Positions 56,258-64,000 of a DNA stretch of 64,000 bases are shown here, piece by piece. The translations under genes were made by a program, and so were the position numbers. The notes below the pieces were generated by a model. The model was not told the origin of the DNA and made no database searches. It saw only the letters and a program-made list of their open reading frames with translations. The stretch comes from Bacillus sp. V59.32b (GTDB taxonomy: Bacteria; Bacillota; Bacilli; Bacillales; DSM-1321): NCBI RefSeq assembly GCF_003429085.1, contig NZ_QVTC01000060.1, positions 1 to 64,000 on the forward strand, written 5' to 3'. Each line of letters begins with the position of its first letter. Within the stretch, counting starts at the first letter, position 1.

Positions 56258-57604
56258 ATGAAACATCGTTATTTACCGATGACAGAGCAAGACAAACACG
56301 AAATGCTATCAGCAATCGGCGTATCGGCCGTCGACGAAATTTTCAATGATATTCCTGAACGTGTAAGGTTTAAGGGAGAATACAAGATCAAACCGGCAAA
56401 GTCCGAATCTTCTTTATTGAAGGAGCTTTCAAGGCTGGCGGCGAAGAACGCGGATGTGAAGAGCTATGCTTCTTTCCTGGGAGCTGGTGTTTATGACCAT
56501 TACATGCCCGTCATTGTAGACCATGTCATTTCCCGTTCCGAATTTTATACAGCCTACACACCATATCAGCCTGAAATTTCACAAGGAGAATTACAGGCAA
56601 TCTTTGAATTCCAGACAATGATTTGTGAATTGACCGGCATGGATGTCGCCAATTCATCGATGTACGATGGCGGAACGGCGCTTGCAGAAGCAGCCATGCT
56701 TAGCGCCGGCCAGACGCGCAGGAAGAAGATTCTGCTTTCAAGCGCTGTCCATCCAGAAACCCGGGACGTAGTGAAAGCATACGCAAAAGGGCAATATGTC
56801 GAGGTTATTGAGGTTCCGTACAAAGACGGAATTACAGATTTAGCGGCATTGAAAGAATTGACCAGCGATGAGATTGCCGGTGTCATCGTCCAGTATCCAA
56901 ACTTCTTTGGACGGATCGAGCCACTCAAAGAAATCGAAGAGATTGTCCATGCCGAAAAAGCGATGTTTATTGTCTCTAGCAATCCGCTGGCACTCGGGGC
57001 ATTGACGCCGCCAGGCATGCTTGGTGCTGATGTGGTGGCAGGCGATGCTCAGGTCTTCGGAATTCCTGCAGCGTTTGGCGGACCACACTGCGGCTATTTT
57101 GCGGTGACAAACAAATTGATAAGGAAGGTGCCGGGAAGGCTGGTTGGCCAAACGGTCGATGAGGACGGCAAACGCGGTTTTGTACTGACATTGCAGGCTC
57201 GTGAACAGCATATCCGCCGTGATAAGGCAACTTCCAACATCTGTTCGAATCAAGCGTTGAATGCTCTGGCTGCTTCAGTAGCGATGACGGCCCTTGGGAA
57301 AACGGGTGTCAAGGAAATGGCCATCCGCAATATCCAAAAAGCGCATTATGCCAAGAAAGCGCTACAGGATAAAGGAATCGAGGTTGTATTTGACGGCCCT
57401 TCTTTTAACGAATTTGTCGTGAAGCTTCCTGCTTCCTACAAAGAAGTGAATGACAGGCTGTTTGAAAAGGATATAATCGGCGGTTTCGATTTGGGACGTG
57501 TTTATCCAGAGCTTAAGAACCATATGCTTGTAGCGGTAACCGAATTACGAACAAAAGAAGAAATTGATGCATTTGCTGCGGAATTGGGGGATCGCCATGA
57601 ATAA
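56258..57604 (+). CDS. gcvPA: Glycine dehydrogenase (decarboxylating) subunit 1
   Basis: 448 residues, the N-terminal half of P protein in the split Gram-positive form. [17 protein letters not shown]-like start, then [28 protein letters not shown] and [16 protein letters not shown]. It lacks the PLP lysine, which is in GcvPB. It overlaps gcvPB by 8 nt. Confidence 0.96.
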   Translation: MKHRYLPMTEQDKHEMLSAIGVSAVDEIFNDIPERVRFKGEYKIKPAKSESSLLKELSRLAAKNADVKSYASFLGAGVYDHYMPVIVDHVISRSEFYTAYTPYQPEISQGELQAIFEFQTMICELTGMDVANSSMYDGGTALAEAAMLSAGQTRRKKILLSSAVHPETRDVVKAYAKGQYVEVIEVPYKDGITDLAALKELTSDEIAGVIVQYPNFFGRIEPLKEIEEIVHAEKAMFIVSSNPLALGALTPPGMLGADVVAGDAQVFGIPAAFGGPHCGYFAVTNKLIRKVPGRLVGQTVDEDGKRGFVLTLQAREQHIRRDKATSNICSNQALNALAASVAMTALGKTGVKEMAIRNIQKAHYAKKALQDKGIEVVFDGPSFNEFVVKLPASYKEVNDRLFEKDIIGGFDLGRVYPELKNHMLVAVTELRTKEEIDAFAAELGDRHE

Positions 57605-59054
57605 ACAAGATCAATCACTGATTTTCGAAATCAGCGCACCGGGGCGGATCGGATACAGTCTACCGGAAATGGATGTCGAAGCTATTTCCATTGAAGAAAT
57701 TCTTCCAGCTGAATATATTCGAGAGGAAGCCGCGGGATTGCCTGAGGTATCGGAACTGGATATTATGCGTCACTATACGGCGCTCTCTCACCGTAACCAC
57801 GGGGTAGACTCTGGTTTCTATCCGTTAGGTTCATGTACGATGAAATATAATCCGAAAATAAATGAAAATGTCGCGCGCATGAATGGCTTTGCCCATGTGC
57901 ACCCATACCAGGACGAAGACACTGTCCAGGGTGCTTTGGAGTTGATGTACGATCTTCAGGAGCATTTAATCGAAATAACCGGAATGGATCAGGTAACCTT
58001 GCAGCCTGCGGCTGGAGCACATGGGGAATGGACGGGGCTGATGATGATTCGCGCGTATCATGAAGCGAATGGCGATACAGCACGTACCAAGGTAATTGTT
58101 CCAGATTCCGCTCACGGTACGAACCCTGCTTCCGCAACAGTTGCCGGCTTTGAGACAGTCACGGTGAAATCAAATGAACAAGGGCTTGTTGACCTTGAAG
58201 ATTTAAAGCGGGTAGTAGGACCTGATACAGCGGCCCTTATGCTGACAAATCCGAACACACTGGGCTTATTTGAAGAAAATATTTTGGGAATGGCGGAAAT
58301 TATTCATAGCGCAGGCGGTAAGCTTTACTATGACGGCGCTAATTTGAACGCTGTGCTATCAAAGGCGCGTCCGGGCGACATGGGCTTTGATGTCGTTCAT
58401 TTAAACCTTCATAAAACATTTACCGGCCCGCATGGCGGCGGCGGCCCCGGATCCGGTCCGGTTGGCGTGAAAAGCGATCTGATTCCTTTCCTTCCAAAGC
58501 CGCTCGTGTCAGAAAAAGACGGCAGGTATTTCTTCGATTATGACAGGCCGCAGTCTATTGGCCGTGTGAAGCCGTATTATGGAAACTTCGGCATCAACGT
58601 ACGCGCCTATACGTATATCCGGTCCATGGGTCCGGACGGACTAAAGGCTGTAACGGAAAATGCAGTAATCAATGCGAACTATATGATGCGGAGATTGGCA
58701 CCTTACTTCGATCTGCCATATGACAGGCATTGCAAGCATGAATTCGTGCTGAGCGGTAAACGTCAAAAGAAACTCGGTGTCCGTACGCTTGATATTGCCA
58801 AAAGATTACTCGATTTTGGCTATCATCCGCCAACCATCTATTTCCCGCTTAATGTCGAGGAATGCATGATGATTGAGCCGACAGAAACCGAATCAAAAGA
58901 AACCTTAGATGCTTTCATTGATGCGATGATCCAAATTGCCAAAGAAGCCGAAGATACACCGGAAATCGTCCAGGAAGCTCCGCATACGACAGTAATCAAA
59001 CGGCTTGATGAAACGTTAGCTGCGAGAAAACCTGTCCTTCGTTATCAGGCATAA
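57597..59054 (+). CDS. gcvPB: Glycine dehydrogenase (decarboxylating) subunit 2
   Basis: 485 residues, the PLP-binding half of P protein. PLP-lysine K273 in [40 protein letters not shown] and [15 protein letters not shown] are typical. With GcvPA it decarboxylates glycine and loads GcvH. ATG 57597 follows GGGGGA. gcvH is not in the window. Confidence 0.96.
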   Translation: MNKQDQSLIFEISAPGRIGYSLPEMDVEAISIEEILPAEYIREEAAGLPEVSELDIMRHYTALSHRNHGVDSGFYPLGSCTMKYNPKINENVARMNGFAHVHPYQDEDTVQGALELMYDLQEHLIEITGMDQVTLQPAAGAHGEWTGLMMIRAYHEANGDTARTKVIVPDSAHGTNPASATVAGFETVTVKSNEQGLVDLEDLKRVVGPDTAALMLTNPNTLGLFEENILGMAEIIHSAGGKLYYDGANLNAVLSKARPGDMGFDVVHLNLHKTFTGPHGGGGPGSGPVGVKSDLIPFLPKPLVSEKDGRYFFDYDRPQSIGRVKPYYGNFGINVRAYTYIRSMGPDGLKAVTENAVINANYMMRRLAPYFDLPYDRHCKHEFVLSGKRQKKLGVRTLDIAKRLLDFGYHPPTIYFPLNVEECMMIEPTETESKETLDAFIDAMIQIAKEAEDTPEIVQEAPHTTVIKRLDETLAARKPVLRYQA

Positions 59055-59059
59055 AAGAA

Positions 59060-59099
59060 AAATCCTTATCAGTGATGAAAACTGATAAGGATTTTTTTC
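59060..59099 (+). terminator. gcv operon terminator
   Basis: AAATCCTTATCAGT (from 59060) pairs with ACTGATAAGGATTT (to 59094) around a short loop, followed by more T. Confidence 0.94.
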
Positions 59100-59138
59100 T
59101 GCATTGAGTAAAAAAAGAACCCATGATGACATGGATTC

Positions 59139-59522
59139 TTAGTTTTTCGCTTTTATTTTACCGCTCCATTGTTTAAAGCCGCCTTTTAAATGATAGAGCT
59201 CCTTGTATCCTTTTCGGTGCAGCATTTGTGCCGCTCTTCCGCTTCTTAGTCCGCTCTGGCAATACAAATAGATCGGCTTGTCCGTACGAAGTTCCTTCAG
59301 GCGGGTTTTTAGCTGAGTTAAAGGAATGTTCCTCGCCCCTAAAATGTGCCCCGCTTCAAATTCATTTGGTTCCCGCACATCGATTAGCTGGGCTTTGCGG
59401 TATCCTGCCACGAATTCTTCCTGGGTTAAAGTCTTTGCGATTTTGCGTTGTCTAAGCAAGTTAAATATCGAATATGACATGAAACCAGCCAGGATAATCA
59501 AGAGAATATATAATGATGTCAA
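59139..59522 (-). CDS. yqhL: Rhodanese-domain membrane protein YqhL
   Basis: About 127 residues: an N-terminal helix (LYILLIILAGFMSYSIF), then a single rhodanese domain with LIDVREPNEFEAGHI and active-site loop CQSGLRSGR. A sulfurtransferase facing the cytosol or membrane. TTG 59522 lies 10 nt after AAAGGGG; an upstream TTG at 59531 is too close. Placed as in B. subtilis between gcv and lipM. Confidence 0.88.
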   Translation of the reverse strand: MTSLYILLIILAGFMSYSIFNLLRQRKIAKTLTQEEFVAGYRKAQLIDVREPNEFEAGHILGARNIPLTQLKTRLKELRTDKPIYLYCQSGLRSGRAAQMLHRKGYKELYHLKGGFKQWSGKIKAKN

Positions 59523-59711
59523 AGTCTTCAAACCCCTTTCTCTGCGATAAGCAATACAGACCAGACATGTTATATTATAGTATTGAACACCTATTTAATC
59601 AAAAAAAATTTATCGTAAATGAATTTATATTTCGGGAAGAGAGTTTGCTTTTTATTAACGGATAAGTTTGATACACTACTATGGTAATATGACTGTAAAG
59701 AAGGTTTGGAT

Positions 59712-60548
59712 ATGACAAAAGAAGTATGGGCATATATTGATTCGGGAGATTGCTCCCCATCATTTAATATGGCGATGGATGAAGTGCTGCTGAACTGGCA
59801 CAGCAATGGCGAGATTCCACCAGTGATTCGATTCTACGGTTGGAACCCGCCGACCCTTTCGATCGGCTATTTTCAAAAAGCCGAAAAGGAAATCAATCTC
59901 GATGAAGTGAAAAGACAGGGAGTTGGGTTCGTCAGGAGGCCAACCGGCGGACGGGCTGTATTGCATGAGCATGAGCTTACATACAGTGTCATCGTAACGG
60001 AAGAACACCCTGGCATGCCAAAGAACGTCACGGAAGCTTACCGGGTCATTTCCGAGGGCGTTTTAAAAGGATTCCAGAATCTTGGCATGGAAGCCTATTT
60101 TGCGGTTCCTAAAACCGATTCGGAAAAGGCGGCTTTAAAAGAACCAAGATCTTCTGTATGCTTTGATGCTCCAAGCTGGTATGAGCTGGTGGTCGAAGGC
60201 AGGAAAGTCGCGGGCAGTGCACAGACCAGGCAAAAGGGAGTGATTCTGCAGCATGGCTCGATCCTGATTGATCTTGATGACGATAAACTGTTCAGCATGT
60301 TTAACTTCCCGAATGACCGGGTCAAGGAAAGAATGATGAAGAGCTTTAAAGATAAAGCTGTCGCCATACATGATCTGACACCCCGCAGAATCAACATTGC
60401 CGAAGCGAAGGAAGCATTTAAGAATGGATTTGCAGAAGGTCTAGAGATTGAATTGAAGCCTTACTCGTTAAGCGAAAAGCAATTAGAGGAAATTGAGCAG
60501 CTTGCCAAAACAAAATATGAGAGCGATGAATGGACCTATATGAGATAG
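59712..60548 (+). CDS. lipM: Octanoyltransferase LipM
   Basis: 278-residue octanoyl-ACP:GcvH transferase (BPL_LplA_LipB fold), the first step of lipoate synthesis in Bacillus. [27 protein letters not shown], acyl-accepting cysteine in [18 protein letters not shown] and the lysine motif GRKVAGSAQ. The product octanoyl-GcvH serves the glycine cleavage system encoded just upstream. ATG 59712 after AAAGAAGG. Confidence 0.94.
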   Translation: MTKEVWAYIDSGDCSPSFNMAMDEVLLNWHSNGEIPPVIRFYGWNPPTLSIGYFQKAEKEINLDEVKRQGVGFVRRPTGGRAVLHEHELTYSVIVTEEHPGMPKNVTEAYRVISEGVLKGFQNLGMEAYFAVPKTDSEKAALKEPRSSVCFDAPSWYELVVEGRKVAGSAQTRQKGVILQHGSILIDLDDDKLFSMFNFPNDRVKERMMKSFKDKAVAIHDLTPRRINIAEAKEAFKNGFAEGLEIELKPYSLSEKQLEEIEQLAKTKYESDEWTYMR

Positions 60549-60570
60549 GCGGCCAGCGTCGCTTTTTTCT
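60547..60570 (+). terminator. lipM terminator
   Basis: GCGGC (60549-60553) pairs with GTCGC (60558-60562) including one G-T pair, followed by TTTTTTC. It begins at the lipM stop. Confidence 0.7.
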
Positions 60571-60755
60571 TTTTGAGTGGTTTAGAAAATAAAAAAATTT
60601 TCAGATTTTTTAGGGTTAGCCTGTTTTTTCAGCAACCATCAGTGTTTGAATGATTCCAAAAAAATGCAACAGTTAAAATTGGCTGTATTCGTCCGAAAAC
60701 TGACAAAAATCGATAGTTTTCTACAAAATCCTGACTGATTTAAGTGTTTTTCGGT

Positions 60756-60785
60756 TTGACAAGAAGAGTAGAGATTGATCAAAAT
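60756..60785 (+). promoter_or_regulatory. Probable nrdJ promoter
   Basis: TTGACA (60756-60761) is followed after 18 nt by CAAAAT (60780-60785), a weak -10. The first NrdR box overlaps this -10. The ~155-nt leader after it shows no cobalamin riboswitch that I can recognise. Confidence 0.55.
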
Positions 60786-60833
60786 ATCAATATGTAGTAT
60801 CCGGTGAAATATTTAACACACTATATATTGATA
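60785..60833 (+). promoter_or_regulatory. Pair of NrdR boxes
   Basis: TATCAATATGTAGTAT (60785-60800) and ACACTATATATTGATA (60818-60833): the reverse complement of the second matches the first at 14 of 16 bases, and the second is close to the NrdR consensus ACACWATATWTTG. Their starts are 33 nt apart, about three helical turns, which is the arrangement known for NrdR repression of ribonucleotide reductase genes. Confidence 0.8.
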
Positions 60834-60947
60834 TTTGCGGTTTGGTGTGATAGATTTAGGGTACTTCAAAAATATGTGACGTTCTTAGACAACTACATAA
60901 AGAAACCCGCATCTAAGAAGAGGATAGTAAGTAAAGGAGAGATGGTC

Positions 60948-61736
60948 ATGGCTGTAGTTTTGAAAGACACGATGAAGATTAATGTAGAGAGGTTGAATAA
61001 GGATATTTCCTTGTTCCCGCAGGTGCATAAGATCACACCTGACATGCACAGGACGCATAAGGGCGTCTCAAAGCTGGTGATGATTGACCGCTACTCATTT
61101 AAGGATACGGCAAAAGTAACATTATCAAACGGTGACTTTGTCGTGCTCACCATTAAAGAAGATCCGAAATTCCCGGCAAGGGGTCTCGGTTACATCCAGA
61201 ACATCGATTGGGAAAACAAGCGGGCCGATGTATTGGTCGAGGAAGAATATCGCGGGGTGTTAGATAATCCTAAAGAATTGGAAACAGGGATCATCAACCG
61301 TTCCCTCGATATCATTGAGAAACCGCTTGAAATCTTCTACGAACAAATCGCTAAGCGAAATGCTACTGGACTCGCTTCAGTAGAAAAAACAGAAGAAAAA
61401 CGCCAGGAATGGTTCGAAAAGTTCTATAAAGAGCTCGCCGATTTGAACTTTGTACCAGCGGGGCGTGTGTTGTACGGAGCCGGTGCTGACACGGACGTAA
61501 CCTACTTCAACTGTTATGTAATGCCTTTCGTCCAGGATTCGCGTGAAGGAATTTCTGAACATCGGAAACAGGTCATGGAAATCATGAGCCGCGGCGGCGG
61601 TGTTGGTACGAACGGTTCAACGCTTCGTCCACGCAACACGCTTGCTAAAGGTGTGAATGGTAAATCATCAGGTTCTGTATCATGGCTTGATGATATTGCG
61701 AAATTGACGCATTTGGTTGAGCAGGGCGGGTCCCGT
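60948..61736 (+). CDS. nrdJ: Class II ribonucleotide reductase NrdJ, exon 1
   Basis: First 263 codons of adenosylcobalamin-dependent ribonucleotide reductase, which makes deoxyribonucleotides without oxygen or an iron cofactor. Contains ADLNFVPAGRVLYGAG, the YFNCYVMPF motif with a redox cysteine, and MSRGGGVGTNGSTLRPRN, ending THLVEQGGSR. ATG 60948 follows AAAGGAGAG. Exon ends in U at 61736 in the conserved GGSR|RGAQMIML segment. Followed by a group I intron; exons 2 and 3 complete the frame. Confidence 0.93.
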
Positions 61737-62905
61737 TAAATAGCGCAATGGCGGGATTAAAATCTCGTGAATTGCTGGAACACCCTTAGAGCCATATCCA
61801 CTACAACGTGACTGGTAACAGTGAGCGTGATAGTCCAAAAAGGATATGGATTGGGCAATCAGCAGCGAAGCATCTCGGGAAACGGAGATGAACGTTCAAC
61901 GACTATTGAAATCACCTAAAGATTTTCAGATAAACATTTTGAAAAAGGTGGTATTTGATGGAATCAAAGGTGAGAGTAAACCATAATAACCGGAGACGGA
62001 TTTATGGGGCGCGAGACAAAGAAGAATTAGTAAATGCGATTGGTGAATTACACAAGCATGGGTATAGCCAAGTTGATATTGCAAAGAAACTTAAAATTAG
62101 CCGAGGAACCATTTTGAGATGGAACAAAGAATTGAACATCTTCACTCCTAGACTTCCAGGTGAAGCGGGGAAATTAAAGTCTAGGATATACCACTATAAT
62201 GAAGATTATTTTTCTGAAATCACTACGCCGAACCAAGCATATCTGATTGGATATATTTTAGGGGACGGGACTTTGGTGGATAGAAAAAAATCTAAGCGAT
62301 TAGTTTTAAGTCTGGCTGAAGAAGACAGGCAACTTATCTTTGATATCGCAAAAGAACTTAATATGACTAATGTTGTTAAATATCGAAAAGCAAGTGCCAT
62401 AAATGAACAAAACAAAAAATATTCATTACCGATTAATTCAACAAAAATGTGCAATGACTTAATCAAGCTAGGAATAACTCCTAAGAAGACTGGTAATGAA
62501 AAATGGATTGATTTAATGGATGAAAAACTCCAATGGGCATTTGTAAGAGGCTTTTTCGATGCAGATGGTCATATTGGGATCTATATGAGAAATGGCTCGC
62601 TAATATCTCGAGTCCGATTTACGGGTTCAAAAGTAATGATGAATTCCATTTTACAGTTCCTTAATTCTCATGGTATCGGCAAGAACGTAAATGCAATAAC
62701 TCCAAAACAAGGCTGCTATGATATATCTATTTCAAAAGTAGATGAAATACGATCATGTTTCTATACCTATATAATAGTGGAAGCATCAAACTCAATCGCA
62801 AATACGAAAAATTTTCTTCTTTGATGATATAGTCTGATCTCATATGAAAGTATGAGAGCCGGGTAGAAATGACCCGGCCCGCTTGAAAGAGCGAGTAACA
62901 ATAAG
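61737..62905 (+). mobile_element. Group I intron 1 in nrdJ (with homing endonuclease gene)
   Basis: 1169 nt. P1: exon end TCCCGT pairs with the internal guide GCGGGA (61751-61756) with a U-G pair at the splice site. Core: AATCAGCAGC at ~61858, GTTCAACGACTA (61894-61905), and TAGTC (62830-62834), which pairs with GACTA to form P7. P9-type hairpins follow (CCGGGT/ACCCGG). The intron ends in G (62905), after which exon 2 restores the frame. The endonuclease ORF sits between the two P7 strands, in the P8 loop. Confidence 0.9.
61958..62824 (+). CDS. LAGLIDADG homing endonuclease (intron-encoded)
   Basis: 288 residues. An N-terminal helix-turn-helix (YSQVDIAKKLKISRGTILRW) is followed by two LAGLIDADG motifs, YLIGYILGDGTL and WAFVRGFFDADGHIG, with the catalytic acidic residues D and D intact, so a single-chain enzyme. 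It probably cuts intron-less nrdJ at the insertion site. ATG 61958 after AAAAGGTGG. More AT-rich than its neighbours, as usual for such genes. Its TGA lies just before the P7 3' strand. Confidence 0.93.
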   Translation: MESKVRVNHNNRRRIYGARDKEELVNAIGELHKHGYSQVDIAKKLKISRGTILRWNKELNIFTPRLPGEAGKLKSRIYHYNEDYFSEITTPNQAYLIGYILGDGTLVDRKKSKRLVLSLAEEDRQLIFDIAKELNMTNVVKYRKASAINEQNKKYSLPINSTKMCNDLIKLGITPKKTGNEKWIDLMDEKLQWAFVRGFFDADGHIGIYMRNGSLISRVRFTGSKVMMNSILQFLNSHGIGKNVNAITPKQGCYDISISKVDEIRSCFYTYIIVEASNSIANTKNFLL

Positions 62906-62935
62906 CGAGGCGCGCAAATGATAATGCTAGCGGAT
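62906..62935 (+). CDS. nrdJ: nrdJ exon 2 (30 nt, 10 codons)
   Basis: Ten codons reading R-G-A-Q-M-I-M-L-A-D, flanked by group I introns. Joined to exon 1 (GGSR) and exon 3 (WHPDIIEFI) they give the RRGAQMIMLADWHPDI segment expected in class II reductases. The exon ends in U (GAT), as a 5' splice site requires. It would be missed by any length cut-off. Confidence 0.88.
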
Positions 62936-63272
62936 TAACAAATGACATTACAGTAGATGCATTAGTCCGCGTCGTTCAGACAATGAACGGCTAGAAAATC
63001 GGGTGAATTGCAGGGAAATCCTTAGAGGCAGGCAAGCCACAACGTGACTGGAAACGGTGAGCGTGACGGCAAAAAATTGCTTTGCATTGGACAATCTGCA
63101 GCCAAGCGTCATTGGGCAAAGGTAATGGCGAAGGTTCAACGACTAGAGAGTGAGTCCCAACAATAAACTCTCACAAGCGCCCGGCCCCTAACAGTAATTG
63201 CTGAGGGTGATGATATAGTCTAGTCCGGCTGTTGATTAACAGCGAAATATTCCGAAAGGAACGGTATGCACG
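62936..63272 (+). mobile_element. Group I intron 2 in nrdJ (no ORF)
   Basis: 337 nt. P1: exon end GCGGAT pairs with guide GTCCGC (62965-62970) with a U-G pair at the splice site. The core is closely related to intron 1: a GTGAATTGC segment, CAACGTGACTGG, AATCTGCAGC (~63094), GTTCAACGACTA (63134-63145) and TAGTC (63216-63220) forming P7. It ends in G (63272). No endonuclease gene. Confidence 0.88.
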
Positions 63273-64000
63273 TGGCATCCAGATATCATTGAATTTATTA
63301 TCTCTAAAATGCAAAACCCAAGAATCCTTCGTTATTTAATGGAAAATACAAATGATGAAACAATTAAGAAATATGCCAGCGAAAAGCTGAAATTTACACC
63401 GTTCACCGAACAGGAAGAAGCAATGTATCAGGGAATTGTGAATTACAAGCAGATCCCAGGAATGGGCGGATTTAATGATAAAATTATCAGAGACGCTGAA
63501 GAGAAACTGCGTACGGGTGGAACCTACACCGTTCATAATTCGGAATTCCTGACAGGTGCAAACATCTCGATCTGCCTGACAAAAGAATTCATGGATGCGG
63601 TTGAGAATGATGCAGAATATGAACTTCGTTTCCCTGATGTGGAAAGCTATAATTCAGATGAAATGAAAATTTACAACGAAACATGGCATGAAGTCGGCGA
63701 TGTACGCGAGTGGAAAAAGCAGGGACATAAAGTCCGTGTCTACCGAAAAATCAAGGCTAAGGAACTTTGGAACCTGATTAACATCTGTGCCACTTATTCG
63801 GCTGAACCAGGCATATTCTTCATTGATAATGCCAATGAAATGACAAATGCGAAAGCATACGGTCAGCAGGTAGTGGCGACAAACCCATGCGGGGAGCAGC
63901 CTCTCGCACCTTTCAGTGTTTGTAACCTCGCTGCAGTCAACCTGGGTGAAATGGCTGATAAAGAAACGAAAACTGTAAACTTTGAAAAATTGAAACAGAC
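63273..64000 (+). CDS. nrdJ: nrdJ exon 3 (continues past the window end)
   Basis: 242 codons plus 2 nt, open to the window edge. Starts WHPDIIEFIISKMQNPRIL; includes GGTYTVHNSEFLTGANISIC, and NPCGEQPLAPFSVCNLAAVN with the conserved catalytic cysteine and glutamate of class II reductases. The C-terminal part, with the redox cysteine tail, lies outside the window. Confidence 0.92.

Noticed and set aside
60785-60947. Cobalamin riboswitch in the nrdJ leader
   Set aside because: No B12-box (GCCACTG-like) or matching secondary structure is visible; NrdR boxes explain the conserved-looking AT-rich repeats.
61737-62905. nrdJ insertion as an intein, or nrdJ as a pseudogene
   Set aside because: A TAA follows codon 263 at once, a group I core with P1 and P7 pairing is present, and splicing restores a perfect reductase frame. 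An intein would be in frame.

Overview
The window reads as one continuous piece of a Bacillaceae (Firmicutes) chromosome. Gene content and order follow the Bacillus subtilis yqx-yqf-yqg-yqh region closely: yqxD-dnaG-sigA, then trmK-yqfO, ispH, yqfQ, cshB, nfo, zur, yqfW, ispG, sodA, pbpA, pst, rpmG, yqgN, yqgP, yqgQ-glcK, yqgS, yqgT, yqgX, the comG operon, yqzE, yqhG-yqhH, gcvT-gcvPA-gcvPB, yqhL and lipM. Strong AGGAGG-type ribosome sites and frequent TTG/GTG starts also fit. Differences from B. subtilis include znuC-znuB next to zur, one pstB followed by phoU, a class II (B12-dependent) ribonucleotide reductase gene after lipM, and ldh and shikimate kinase genes in this neighbourhood. I do not assign a genus.

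Layout. 1-5.3 kb: a repeat array, then primase, the main sigma factor and cytochrome c550. 5.4-12.2 kb: tRNA methylation, a Nif3-like protein, isoprenoid IspH, a cold-shock helicase and endonuclease IV. 12.2-14.4 kb: zinc uptake with its own regulator, behind a promoter with a Zur box. 14.5-22.2 kb: nucleotidase, ispG, a LysM protein, membrane proteins, superoxide dismutase and an MFS transporter. 22.3-29.5 kb: a penicillin-binding protein, then the phosphate operon behind four Pho-box repeats, with a 156-bp tandem repeat between pstA and pstB. 30-46.5 kb: accessory housekeeping genes, several of them broken. 47.3-51.4 kb: the seven-gene comG competence operon. 52-59 kb: the YqhH/YqhG pair and the glycine-riboswitch-controlled glycine cleavage operon. 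59-64 kb: rhodanese, lipM and nrdJ.

The most unusual observations follow. (1) Four intergenic arrays (about 81-215, 8517-8745, 29515-30003 and 40676-40830) have unrelated sequences but the same architecture: a 5-9 nt core recurring every 18-21 nt. The largest keeps an exact 20-nt step for 22 units with two alternating unit types. (2) nrdJ is split by two related group I introns separated by an exon of only 30 nt. The first intron carries a LAGLIDADG endonuclease gene, and both have a predicted P1 helix with the expected U-G pair at the 5' splice site. (3) Two near-identical 156-bp structured units sit inside the pst operon. (4) Between 18 and 45 kb there are four damaged genes: an orphan C-terminal half of a Na/phosphate transporter, ldh with an in-frame TAG, rhomboid yqgP frameshifted before its last TPR, and an unnamed gene with a +1 shift at an A7 run.

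The genes fit together as housekeeping modules: replication and transcription initiation, MEP isoprenoid synthesis, zinc and phosphate homeostasis with their local operators, envelope synthesis, DNA uptake, and one-carbon/lipoate metabolism. In that last module lipM makes the octanoyl-GcvH that the glycine cleavage system needs. No rRNA, tRNA, transposase or CRISPR array was seen.
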